Below are positions 8,996 to 17,292 of a stretch of DNA of 64,000 nucleotides, in pieces. Every line of letters begins with the position of its first letter. Position 1 is the stretch's first letter. The position numbers and the translations under genes are program-made. The DNA comes from Sulfurisoma sediminicola (GTDB lineage: Bacteria; Pseudomonadota; Gammaproteobacteria; Burkholderiales; Rhodocyclaceae): the NCBI RefSeq assembly GCF_003865015.1, contig NZ_BHVV01000002.1, positions 310,001-374,000 on the forward strand, read 5' to 3'. The notes under the pieces are model-generated. The model did not search any database. It was not told where the DNA came from and saw only the letters and a program-made list of their open reading frames with translations.

Positions 8996-9459
8996 CGACC
9001 AGTACCGAAAGACTCTTGATCCCGATTGGCAGGAATCTTCGCTCGGGAGGAGCTATCCACTACGCGCTGCGCCGACACGCCATGGGCAGGCCCGTCGAAG
9101 TCTGCCTGCTGCATGTCAAGGAATCCCCTGGGCACTGGGAACTTCTCTTCAATCTTGGCCACAGTGAAGCGCATTTCGAGAAGCAGGCTGAGGTTGCGAT
9201 GACGAAGGCGGCTTTGCCACTGATACAGCAAAAGATTCCCTATGCCGCCTATTTGCGGTCGGGTGCGGTGGTGTTCTCGATTCTGGATGCAGCTGAAGAA
9301 CTCGACTGCCGGGAGATCGTCGTGCCGATGCCCCGCACCGGATGGAGAAGACTTTTTTCACGTGAGGTGATCAAGACACTACTGGCGCGACAGAGATTCG
9401 CGACCGTGATCACGGTCACCGGGGATGGACTGCCGATGAGACCACCGAAGCTGACGTGA
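8992..9459 (+). CDS. UspA-like universal stress protein
   Basis: 155 aa with the alpha/beta order of the UspA fold: an opening strand with LLIPIGRN, a long helix (GGAIHYALRRHA), strand VEVCLLHV, a central helix pair and a late strand EIVVPMPRTG. The usual ATP-binding GxxGxxxxxxGS signature is not clear, as the loop reads PRTGWRRLFSREVIKTLL, so it may be a non-ATP-binding member. It has no Shine-Dalgarno; its start codon overlaps the stop of a tiny upstream ORF (see 8937-8995). It sits between nhaD and the trehalose genes, consistent with a stress role. Exact function unknown. Confidence 0.7.
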   Translation: MTTSTERLLIPIGRNLRSGGAIHYALRRHAMGRPVEVCLLHVKESPGHWELLFNLGHSEAHFEKQAEVAMTKAALPLIQQKIPYAAYLRSGAVVFSILDAAEELDCREIVVPMPRTGWRRLFSREVIKTLLARQRFATVITVTGDGLPMRPPKLT

Positions 9460-9527
9460 TACCCACACCCCGACCATCAAGGACATTGGGCGCGACGACA
9501 AGGCGAAGGTACTTTGGGAGAGACAAA

Positions 9528-9857
9528 ATGCAGGGACAGGGAATGCAATGGATAGCATCTGTGGCAACCATCATTTTCGGATTGATGGGTATCTGGCGCG
9601 GCTGGCAAATGCGCTACCGGAATCGGCTCGACTTGATCTCGGATTGGGATAACCGCCCCTTGCCCAACCCTTCCGCCTATACCGAGTCCTTCGGTCGGAT
9701 CTATATCTGGATTGGTAGTGCGCTTGTGGGAATGCCACTAATACTTTGGCTGGGCTTGCCAATTCTCATTTGGGCTGGGATTGTCGCCATCATCGTCTGG
9801 TACTGGTTCTATGCAATCGATGCGATTACGCATCGCGCACGTTCGGCAAAGCAATGA
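9528..9857 (+). CDS. small membrane protein of unknown function
   Basis: 109 aa starting at ATG 9528 (MQGQGMQWIASVATIIFG) behind GGGAG; the open frame upstream of that is unlikely to be used. Three hydrophobic segments lie at about residues 7-24, 60-76 and 77-95, with a polar loop (RYRNRLDLISDWDNRPLPNPSA) between the first and second. It is not recognised as a named family. Codon use has less G/C bias than in the biotin/ubiD genes, like the rest of this block. Confidence 0.6.
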   Translation: MQGQGMQWIASVATIIFGLMGIWRGWQMRYRNRLDLISDWDNRPLPNPSAYTESFGRIYIWIGSALVGMPLILWLGLPILIWAGIVAIIVWYWFYAIDAITHRARSAKQ

Positions 9858-10028
9858 ACGTCTCGGCGCTGCATGCGCCAACAGAACATCCCAGTAGCAA
9901 GACTGATGCGACTGGAAGAGTGGATCCGCCAAATTCACCGTTGGAACTTGTGCAACATTTCTTGATCTCCAGAGGAGGAGAGTTTGGGGCGGCATTGGAA
10001 GCATCCTTTCCTGTGCCGCCCATTTTTT

Positions 10029-10113
10029 CTCTCAGGGATTCCTGCTCGCCAGTGGCGCGCAGGGGCAAAGCTGAGAGCAAGTCATCGTAACAAGGGCATC
10101 GACTGTGATGCCC
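10029..10113 (+). promoter_or_regulatory. structured leader upstream of otsA
   Basis: CTCTCAG (10029-10035) pairs with CTGAGAG (10071-10077) and encloses CCTGC-t-CGCC-AGT-GGCG-c-GCAGG (10041-10063), a nested hairpin. A second hairpin, GGGCATC (10094-10100) with GATGCCC (10107-10113), lies just before the AAAGGA ribosome-binding site of otsA. No T-run follows, so these are not plain terminators. The 278-base gap has no other convincing content. Confidence 0.45.
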
Positions 10114-10135
10114 TCCAATTCAAAGGAACTGTCCT

Positions 10136-12367
10136 ATGCGACTTTCCCTGCGCTTCGTTCTCCCGCTGATGCTTGTCTTGGCGGGAATTGCCTATTCGAT
10201 TTCACCACTGGTCGATCAGATGACCTTGCGCTGGTTCGTACGCGATCTCGATATACGTTCATCCCTGATCGCCAACACTATTCAGGAGCCTTTGCAGGAA
10301 CAGCTGGCGGCCGGTAAGAAGGCAAAGATCGGTGAGTTTTTCACTCGTATCACCCAGGACGAGCGGCTTTACGCGGTCGGCTACTGTGCTTCACCCCAAG
10401 TCAAGGCAGTGGCTAGCCGCTCACTTCCCGAAGAAATAGGCTGTGCCGACCTGGGGCGCTGGGAATTGCCTGGCGATCACCTGCTTGCCAGTGCCCAGGG
10501 ACCACTACATGTTGCAGTCAAGGCCATGACGAGTGAAGCCGCGCCAGCCGGCAAGCTTGTTCTTATCCATGACATGAGTTTCGTCACGCGGCGTAGCGAA
10601 GAGACCAAACGCTACGTCTTCTACCTCTTCATGGGACTGGCGGTGGTCGTATCGTTGATCACGGTCATCATCGCCCAGTTGTCGTGGCGTGGCTGGATGG
10701 CCGGTATGCGATCCCTGCTTCGCGGGGAGGGACTGCTGCGCCAGCCGGCGGCAGGATCACAGCCGGCCCTGCCGGAATTCAAGCCCATTGCCCGTGATCT
10801 GCAACTGCTGATCCGCGAACTGGAGGCAGAGACACGCGCACGCGACGAAAGCCAGATCACCTGGACGCCGGAAGCGCTGCGCGCGATTCTCCATGGTGAA
10901 CTCCGCGGCGAGGATGTTATCGTGGTATCCAATCGTGAGCCCTACATTCACCAGCGGCGGGGCGACCACATCGATGTTCAACGACCGGCGAGCGGTTTGG
11001 TCACCGCTCTCGAGCCCATCATGCGCGCCTGCTCCGGCACGTGGATAGCCCACGGGAGCGGATCCGCCGATCGCGAGGTTGTCGACAAGCATGACCGCAT
11101 CGCCGTCCCGCCGGAGACCCCCGCGTACAAGATCCGCCGCGTGTGGCTCACTCCCGAAGAGGAAGCCGGGTACTACTATGGGTTTTCCAACGAAGGGCTC
11201 TGGCCGCTCTGCCATATCGCCCATGTCCGTCCGATATTCCGATCGGGCGACTGGGCACAGTATGTCGCCGTCAACCGCAAGTTCGCCAAGGCCGTCGTGA
11301 GCGAGTCAAAGACGAAAGATCCCATCGTCCTCGTCCAGGACTATCACTTCGCCTTGCTGCCCAAGATGATTCGCGAGGAGCTACCGGAAGCCACGGTCAT
11401 CACCTTCTGGCACATCCCCTGGCCCAATCCAGAGTCCTTCGCCATCTGCCCGTGGGGAGAAGAGGTGATCGCTGGAATGTTGGGCAGCAGCATCCTCGGA
11501 TTTCACACGCAATTCCACTGCAACAACTTCGTCGATACCGTCGACCGCCTGCTGGAGGCGAGGGTCGACCGCGAATCATTCAACGTGTCCTATGGCGGAA
11601 AGCTGACGGCAGTCCGCCGTTATCCGATCTCGATTGCCTGGCCACCCGAACATGAAATGGTGCAAAAGGAGGTACCGACCTGCCGGGCCGATATACGCCA
11701 GAAAGAGGGCTTGCCAGCGGAACACAAGTGTGGAATCGGGGTGGACCGCCTCGACTACACCAAGGGTATCGTGGAGCGTTTTCATGCCATCGAACGATTG
11801 CTGGAACTGAATCCGGAATGGGTCGGTCGCTTCACCTTTATCCAGATTGCCGCGCCGACGCGCTCAGGCATCGATGAGTACCAGCACCATGAGGCGCAGG
11901 TGCGGGCGATGGCAACGCGCATCAACGGCCGCTTCGAGCGCCGGGGCCCGCCGCCCATTGTTCTAAAGGTCGAACACCACGAGCCAAGCGAAGTCTATGA
12001 GTATTTCCGCGCGGCCGATTTTTGCTTCGTCAGCAGCCTCCACGATGGCATGAATCTGGTCGCCAAGGAATTCGTAGCGGCACGCGATGACGAGCGCGGC
12101 GTCCTCATCCTCTCTCAATTCACCGGCGCTGCACGGGAATTGCCCGAGGCCTTGATCGTCAACCCCTACGACGCCGACCAGTGTGCCGCCGCATTGCACA
12201 TGGCGCTGACCATGCCGGATACCGAACAGCGGGACCGCATGCGACTGATGCGCGGATTGGTTGCCGAATTCAACGTCTTCCGCTGGGCCGGCCGCATGCT
12301 GCTCGACGCTGCCGCCATGCGACGACGCAATCGATTGGTGGGTTCGGGCGGTGCCAGGACGGCATGA
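10136..12367 (+). CDS. otsA: trehalose-6-phosphate synthase with N-terminal membrane sensor-like domain
   Basis: 743 aa, about 270 residues longer than E. coli OtsA. Helix 1 (about 5-25) and helix 2 (about 160-183) flank a roughly 130-residue extracytoplasmic region, as in sensor kinases. A short coiled linker leads to a complete GT20 synthase domain (about 258-735). Synthase motifs are VVSNREPY, HIPWPNPE, GVDRLDYTKGI (UDP-glucose/G6P-binding Arg and Lys) and HDGMNLVAKEFVA (nucleotide-binding Glu). The enzyme makes trehalose-6-phosphate from UDP-glucose and glucose-6-phosphate. AAAGGA precedes ATG 10136. The stop overlaps otsB. The periplasmic part could sense osmotic or envelope state; that is inference. 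Confidence 0.9.
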   Translation: MRLSLRFVLPLMLVLAGIAYSISPLVDQMTLRWFVRDLDIRSSLIANTIQEPLQEQLAAGKKAKIGEFFTRITQDERLYAVGYCASPQVKAVASRSLPEEIGCADLGRWELPGDHLLASAQGPLHVAVKAMTSEAAPAGKLVLIHDMSFVTRRSEETKRYVFYLFMGLAVVVSLITVIIAQLSWRGWMAGMRSLLRGEGLLRQPAAGSQPALPEFKPIARDLQLLIRELEAETRARDESQITWTPEALRAILHGELRGEDVIVVSNREPYIHQRRGDHIDVQRPASGLVTALEPIMRACSGTWIAHGSGSADREVVDKHDRIAVPPETPAYKIRRVWLTPEEEAGYYYGFSNEGLWPLCHIAHVRPIFRSGDWAQYVAVNRKFAKAVVSESKTKDPIVLVQDYHFALLPKMIREELPEATVITFWHIPWPNPESFAICPWGEEVIAGMLGSSILGFHTQFHCNNFVDTVDRLLEARVDRESFNVSYGGKLTAVRRYPISIAWPPEHEMVQKEVPTCRADIRQKEGLPAEHKCGIGVDRLDYTKGIVERFHAIERLLELNPEWVGRFTFIQIAAPTRSGIDEYQHHEAQVRAMATRINGRFERRGPPPIVLKVEHHEPSEVYEYFRAADFCFVSSLHDGMNLVAKEFVAARDDERGVLILSQFTGAARELPEALIVNPYDADQCAAALHMALTMPDTEQRDRMRLMRGLVAEFNVFRWAGRMLLDAAAMRRRNRLVGSGGARTA

Positions 12368-13125
12368 CCATGGGCCGCGCTGCCACCCCACCATCGCCAT
12401 CGCCGGATTGGGCCTTTTTCCTCGATGTCGATGGCACTCTGCTGGAGATCGCCGAGACACCTGCCGATGTGAAGGTCGACACCTGCCTGCTCGATCTGAT
12501 TGCGCAACTGTACCGTCGCAGTACCGGAGCGGTGGCGCTGGTCAGCGGCCGCTCGCTGACCGACCTTGACGCGTTGCTTGGCTTGCCACGCCTTCCCATG
12601 GCGGGGCAGCATGGCCTCGAGCGCCGTGATATGGCCGGACGCCTGTGGATACACGCCGCGCCACCGGCAGCAAAGTGCGCGATCAAGGAGGCGCTGGCAC
12701 CGGCGCTTGTCCGACATCCGGAATTGTTGCTGGAGGACAAGGGACTGACACTCGCACTTCACTACCGGCTGGCACCGCACCTGGCAGGCTATGCACATCG
12801 CTTGATGACCCGACTCGTATCAACGACCGGCGAAGGACTCGAATTGCAGCGAGGGAAGCGCGTGGTCGAAGTAAAACCCGCGGGCATCGACAAGGGCACA
12901 GCCATCGCCGAATACATGCGTGAGCCACCCTTCCTGGGGCGTACTCCCGTATTCATCGGTGACGACCTCAACGATGAGCACGGATTCTCCGAGGTTAACC
13001 GACTCGACGGAATATCGATCAAAGTGGGAAATGCTGCGAGTTGCGCCCGCTTCCGTCTGCCCAACGTCGCAGCAGTCAGGAGTTGGCTGGCGACTGCCAT
13101 GAAAGGATGGGAATGCAGAACCTAG
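12364..13125 (+). CDS. otsB: trehalose-6-phosphate phosphatase
   Basis: 253 aa HAD-superfamily phosphatase that dephosphorylates trehalose-6-phosphate. Motif I is FFLDVDGTLLE, with the nucleophile and acid/base Asp pair. Motif II is ALVSGRSL, followed by AGQHGLERR of the cap region. Motif III/IV is the Lys in EVKPAGIDKGTA and the acidic IGDDLNDEHGF. Start ATG 12364 overlaps the otsA stop as ATGA; a second ATG lies at 12370. The downstream GH15 gene begins inside its 3' end. A complete two-step trehalose pathway is therefore encoded by overlapping genes. Confidence 0.93.
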   Translation: MTMGRAATPPSPSPDWAFFLDVDGTLLEIAETPADVKVDTCLLDLIAQLYRRSTGAVALVSGRSLTDLDALLGLPRLPMAGQHGLERRDMAGRLWIHAAPPAAKCAIKEALAPALVRHPELLLEDKGLTLALHYRLAPHLAGYAHRLMTRLVSTTGEGLELQRGKRVVEVKPAGIDKGTAIAEYMREPPFLGRTPVFIGDDLNDEHGFSEVNRLDGISIKVGNAASCARFRLPNVAAVRSWLATAMKGWECRT

Positions 13126-14891
13126 ACTTGGCGTTGATCGGCAACTGTACGGTGGGCGCGCTTGTCGATGCGCGGGCCAGCATCGTCTGGGGCTGTTTCC
13201 CCCGGTTTGATGGCGATCCGGTCTTCTGTTCGCTCCTCCGCGAGTCGGAAGATTTTGGCTTTTCCGCTGTGGACCTCGCGGATTGCGAACGTACCGAACA
13301 ACACTATCTCGAGAACACGGCAATCCTGGTCACGCGTCTATATGACTGCCATGGCGGCGTGGTGGAGGTCACCGATTTTGCTCCCCGTTTTGGCCAGTAC
13401 GGCCGCATGTTCCGTCCAACGATGCTGGTCCGGCGCATCCGGCGGCTGTCCGGCAGCCCCCGCCTGACGCTGCGCCTGCGCCCCGCCAGCAGTAACGGCG
13501 CATCGCGCCCGGACGTAACTTGGGGCAGCAATCACATTCGCTACGTTGCCCCCGGACTCACGCTGCGCCTGACGACCGACGCCTCGCTGACGGCAATCAT
13601 GCAGGAAACGGCATTCTTTCTTGAGGATACGGTGACTCTGCTGCTGGGTGCCGACGAGACCGTGCACGAAGCCGCTGGCGAGGTGGGGCGCCGCTTCCTC
13701 GAGGAGACATCGCAATATTGGCACGAGTGGGTGCGTTTCCTCGGCATACCATTCGAATGGCAGCAGGCGGTCATCCGCGCGGCCATTACGCTCAAGCTCA
13801 ACGCCTACGACGACACTGGCGCCATTATCGCGGCCATGACCACCTCCATACCGGAGGCAGCAGGCAGCGGCCGCAACTGGGACTATCGCTACTGCTGGCT
13901 GCGTGATGGCTATTTCGTGGTGAACGCCCTAAACCGTCTGGGCGCGACCCGCACCATGGAACGCTATCTCGGCTACATCATCAACATTGCCGCCAATTCC
14001 GCTGGCGGTTCGCTACAGCCGGTCTACGGCATCGACGGTCGGGCGGAGCTCGACGAGCGTGAGGTGCCATCGCTGAGCGGTTATCGCGGCATGGGGCCGG
14101 TACGCATCGGCAACCAGGCCTATCGCCAGATCCAGCATGATGTCTATGGTTCGGCCATTCTTGCTGCGACCCATGTGTTCTTCGACCAGCGCCTGACCCG
14201 GCGTGGCGACGAAGCCCTGTTCAGACGGCTCGAGCTCTTGGGCGAGCAAGCCCGACGCTGCTACGACCAGCCGGATGCCGGGCTTTGGGAACTGCGCGGC
14301 AGCGCCCGCGTGCATACCTTTTCGGCCGTCATGTGCTGGGCCGCGTGCGATCGCCTTGGGCGAATCGCCGGCCAGTTGGGACTGGAGGAGCGCGCCACAT
14401 ATTGGGTCAGCTGCGCTCGCCAAATGAGCGAGATGATCATCCGACGCGCCTGGAGCGCATCACGCGGCTCATTCGTATCGACCTTCGAAGGCGAAACGAT
14501 GGATGCAAGCCTGCTCCTGCTGGCCGAGGTCGGTTTCCTCGATGCCGCCGATCCGCGCTTTGCGGCAACGGTCAGCGCTGTCGAGAAGGACCTGCGCCAT
14601 GGCGACTTCATATTTCGCTATGTGGAAAAGGACGATTTCGGCGAACCGGAAAACGCCTTCCTCGTCTGCACCTTCTGGTATGTCAATGCGCTGGCTGCAC
14701 TGGATCGTCGCGAAGAAGCGCGTGAATTGTTCGAGAAGCTGCTGGCCTGTCGTAATCGTCACGGACTGCTGGCGGAACACATCGATCCCCGTGGTGGAGA
14801 GCAGTGGGGGAACTTCGTGCAGACCTACAGCATGGTCGGGCTGATCAACGCCGCCATACGGCTCTCGATCCGCTGGGACCAAGCCTTCTGA
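13113..14891 (+). CDS. GH15 glycoside hydrolase (glucoamylase/trehalase-like)
   Basis: 592 aa, no signal peptide, so cytoplasmic. The N-terminal beta domain (about 1-210, starting MQNLDLALIGNCTVGALVD) is followed by an (alpha/alpha)6 barrel with the GH15 hallmarks GSGRNWDYRYCWLRDGYF and SLQPVYGIDG. A late acidic motif, LLAEHIDPRGGEQWGNFVQTY, probably includes a catalytic Glu. ATG 13113 is chosen for the family-type N-terminus; ATG 13107 is in frame. It overlaps otsB by 13 bases. Some bacterial GH15 proteins of this architecture hydrolyse trehalose, so in this operon it may recycle trehalose; glucoamylase or dextran-type activity is the alternative. Confidence 0.82.
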   Translation: MQNLDLALIGNCTVGALVDARASIVWGCFPRFDGDPVFCSLLRESEDFGFSAVDLADCERTEQHYLENTAILVTRLYDCHGGVVEVTDFAPRFGQYGRMFRPTMLVRRIRRLSGSPRLTLRLRPASSNGASRPDVTWGSNHIRYVAPGLTLRLTTDASLTAIMQETAFFLEDTVTLLLGADETVHEAAGEVGRRFLEETSQYWHEWVRFLGIPFEWQQAVIRAAITLKLNAYDDTGAIIAAMTTSIPEAAGSGRNWDYRYCWLRDGYFVVNALNRLGATRTMERYLGYIINIAANSAGGSLQPVYGIDGRAELDEREVPSLSGYRGMGPVRIGNQAYRQIQHDVYGSAILAATHVFFDQRLTRRGDEALFRRLELLGEQARRCYDQPDAGLWELRGSARVHTFSAVMCWAACDRLGRIAGQLGLEERATYWVSCARQMSEMIIRRAWSASRGSFVSTFEGETMDASLLLLAEVGFLDAADPRFAATVSAVEKDLRHGDFIFRYVEKDDFGEPENAFLVCTFWYVNALAALDRREEARELFEKLLACRNRHGLLAEHIDPRGGEQWGNFVQTYSMVGLINAAIRLSIRWDQAF

Positions 14892-14912
14892 CAATCTCAA
14901 GAGGAAACGAGA

Positions 14913-15269
14913 ATGCGCCTGACCGTACTGATTGCCTCCCTGCTCGCCATACTCGTGGCGCTGTTCGCCGTTCAGAACAGCGTAACTACGACGGTGGCCT
15001 TCCTGACATGGCGCTTCGAAAGCTCATTGGCGGTAGTGTTGGTCACAACCTTCGCTCTTGGTGTCGCGTGCATGGCATTGATCGGCACGCCGGCCAGTTT
15101 GCGGCAGCGCTGGGACCGCCGACAACAGCGAATCGAGATCGAGCGCCTGCAGGCCGAAATTCGCGATCTGCGCTCACGTCTCGAATTGGAGAAGACGACA
15201 GCATCCTCGGGGAGATTGATCGATGTCGACGAGTCGCCGTCCAAGATTGAATCCAAGGATTTGCCATAA
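14913..15269 (+). CDS. LapA/DUF1049-domain inner-membrane protein
   Basis: 118 aa. Two hydrophobic helices (about residues 3-20 and 38-58) separated by the short conserved FAVQNSVTTTVAFLTWRFESSL are typical of lipopolysaccharide-assembly protein A (DUF1049). A charged cytoplasmic coiled coil follows (RQQRIEIERLQAEIRDLRS). E. coli LapA, with LapB, scaffolds control of LPS synthesis; this homolog lacks a neighbouring LapB, so its role may differ. A good AAGAGGAAA ribosome-binding site precedes ATG 14913. It lies 21 bases after the GH15 gene, in the same likely operon. Confidence 0.75.
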   Translation: MRLTVLIASLLAILVALFAVQNSVTTTVAFLTWRFESSLAVVLVTTFALGVACMALIGTPASLRQRWDRRQQRIEIERLQAEIRDLRSRLELEKTTASSGRLIDVDESPSKIESKDLP

Positions 15270-15300
15270 GGCTGCGGTCGATCGATAGAGAACCTCACCC

Positions 15301-17292
15301 ATGCAGCCAAGAGTCTTTGCCTGGCTTTCTGAACTCACCCGCCGCAATGCCCTTCTGGCGATTCTGGTGGTCCTTGTCGCATCCGTGGCTGCGGCATGGT
15401 CCTTTCTGAATGTGCAGCAGGCCGTCAAGCATGCTCGCGCAACACTCCTGAGTAGTCTTCTTGCCACCCAGTCCGAGGCACTCCTGATCTGGGCTGAAGA
15501 AAAGCGAGCGGATACGACTCAATGGGCCAAAGATCCGTCAATCATCGCCGTAACCGGGAAGCTATTGGATCGTCACCGATTGGGTGGGGCTGCATCTGGC
15601 GATAACTCCAAAGAAGAGGCAATGTTTCTCGATCGCATAGCGCCCGCCATCGAAGACCTTCGCTTGGCCGCTGCCAATATCGTCGCCCCTGACGGAACGT
15701 TGATTGCTTCTCTGGTTCCGGAATTGGTCGGAACCAAGTTATCGCCGGAGTATCTCGCCCGCCTCAAACCGGCGTTCGATGGTGGCAGTGTTTTTATTGG
15801 GCCCACGCTCGAGCAAGATCGGTTACCCGGAATGACAGCGGAACGAAGAATGCTGTCGGTAATCTGGACCGCTGCACCAGTGAAGAGCCGCGAAGGCAAG
15901 GTTCTGGCTGTCCTGAGTCTTGGGCGCTATGCCACGAGGCGATTTGCCCACACGCTTGAAGTGACACGCCCAGGAGATACTGGGGAGACCTATGCGTTCA
16001 ACTCGAAGGGAATGCTGCTGTCGCCGAGTCGTTTTGAGTCACGACTAAAGGAAATCGGGCTAATGGATGCCGGCGGGGCGCTGTCGCCCGGTGTGATGCC
16101 ATTGCGGGAATACTTGCCCGCGGTCGGCTTTTCGCCACACATGCCTTTGACGGCACTGGTAGGTCAGGCAATCGCGAAGGCAAAATCTTCCTCTGCTGAG
16201 TTTCAGGGAACGATGCTGAAGCCCTATCTGAACTATGTCGGAACGCCTGTCATTGGTGCTTGGCAGTGGTTGCCCTCTCTGGATCTTGGCATTGCCATAG
16301 AAATGGCAGAAGTCGAGGCGTACGCACCCATAGCATTTGTAAACACCAATCTCCTCATCTTGCTACTGACCCTTGCCTTCGCAGTGTTCGTTGGACCATT
16401 GTTGCCGCCACTGCTATGGCGGCGATTCGTACCGATAACAGAGGGAAATCGGATAGGAAGTTACCGACTCTCAAAGAAGATCGGGGAAGGCGGTTTGGCC
16501 GATGTCTACGAAGGAGTACATGATGGGCTGGAGAAACCAGTAGCAGTCAAGATCATGAAGGGACAATTGCGAGAAGAGCTGGAGACCCGCTTCGAGCGCG
16601 AAGCACGGCTGCTCGCTTTGCTGAACCATCCTCGCATTGTCTCGGTGTTCGATGCTGATTACTGTGAGGATGGCCGCCCCTACTATGTGATGGAACTTAT
16701 CGATGGCCATCCATTAGGGCGACTTGTGGAAAACGGGGGGCCGGTGGCAGAGTGGCTGGCATGCGAAATACTGAAGCAGGTCTGCGACGCAGTGCAGTAT
16801 ATGCACGACCGGGGCATTACGCATCGCGACCTCAAGCCGGAGAACATTCTTGTCCAGGAAACTGCTGACGGGGCGCCGCAAATCAAACTGATTGATTTTG
16901 GCTTTGCCAAATCCCTTACCGAGAAGGATCGGATGCATCTGACGCAGGACATGAGCCTGATGGGGACTTTGGGCTACATGGCGCCGGAACGAATCAAGAA
17001 TCCGGAAGACACTGATATTCGGGGGGATGTGTATTCCGTTGGCGCCATCGGTTATTTTCTTGTGACGGGCAAGGAACTGATTCCCGACATCGGAAACCTT
17101 GACGACCTGAATGGTCATCCAATTCCCGATCCGGGCTCTATTAATAATGATGCGCTCGCCGGCATTATCGGGAAAGCCATGTCGAATCGGAAAGCGGAGC
17201 GATGGTCATCGTGCGCCCATTTGGCGGAGGCGCTTAGTCGATATATGGCAAGACAACCAGTAAGTAATGGCCATGTCCATCCTTGGCAGTGA
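15301..17292 (+). CDS. transmembrane sensor Ser/Thr protein kinase
   Basis: 663 aa. A signal-anchor helix (about 18-36) and a second helix (about 340-366) bracket a roughly 300-residue periplasmic region resembling a double-Cache sensor; the cytoplasmic kinase domain runs about 385-650. Kinase motifs are all present: glycine loop IGEGGLADVYEG, VAVKIMK lysine, THRDLKPENIL catalytic loop, LIDFGFAKS (DFG) and GTLGYMAPERI. This inverts the common bacterial layout, since here the sensor is N-terminal as in histidine kinases. It follows the LapA-like gene by 31 bases and overlaps the antiporter gene by 26. Substrates unknown; the neighbouring OtsA and antiporter are candidates. Confidence 0.85.
   Translation: MQPRVFAWLSELTRRNALLAILVVLVASVAAAWSFLNVQQAVKHARATLLSSLLATQSEALLIWAEEKRADTTQWAKDPSIIAVTGKLLDRHRLGGAASGDNSKEEAMFLDRIAPAIEDLRLAAANIVAPDGTLIASLVPELVGTKLSPEYLARLKPAFDGGSVFIGPTLEQDRLPGMTAERRMLSVIWTAAPVKSREGKVLAVLSLGRYATRRFAHTLEVTRPGDTGETYAFNSKGMLLSPSRFESRLKEIGLMDAGGALSPGVMPLREYLPAVGFSPHMPLTALVGQAIAKAKSSSAEFQGTMLKPYLNYVGTPVIGAWQWLPSLDLGIAIEMAEVEAYAPIAFVNTNLLILLLTLAFAVFVGPLLPPLLWRRFVPITEGNRIGSYRLSKKIGEGGLADVYEGVHDGLEKPVAVKIMKGQLREELETRFEREARLLALLNHPRIVSVFDADYCEDGRPYYVMELIDGHPLGRLVENGGPVAEWLACEILKQVCDAVQYMHDRGITHRDLKPENILVQETADGAPQIKLIDFGFAKSLTEKDRMHLTQDMSLMGTLGYMAPERIKNPEDTDIRGDVYSVGAIGYFLVTGKELIPDIGNLDDLNGHPIPDPGSINNDALAGIIGKAMSNRKAERWSSCAHLAEALSRYMARQPVSNGHVHPWQ

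Noticed and set aside
9945-9975. Sigma-54-like TGG...GC promoter near TTGGAACTTGTGCAAC
   Set aside because: The GG-to-GC spacing is 7 bases instead of the required 10.
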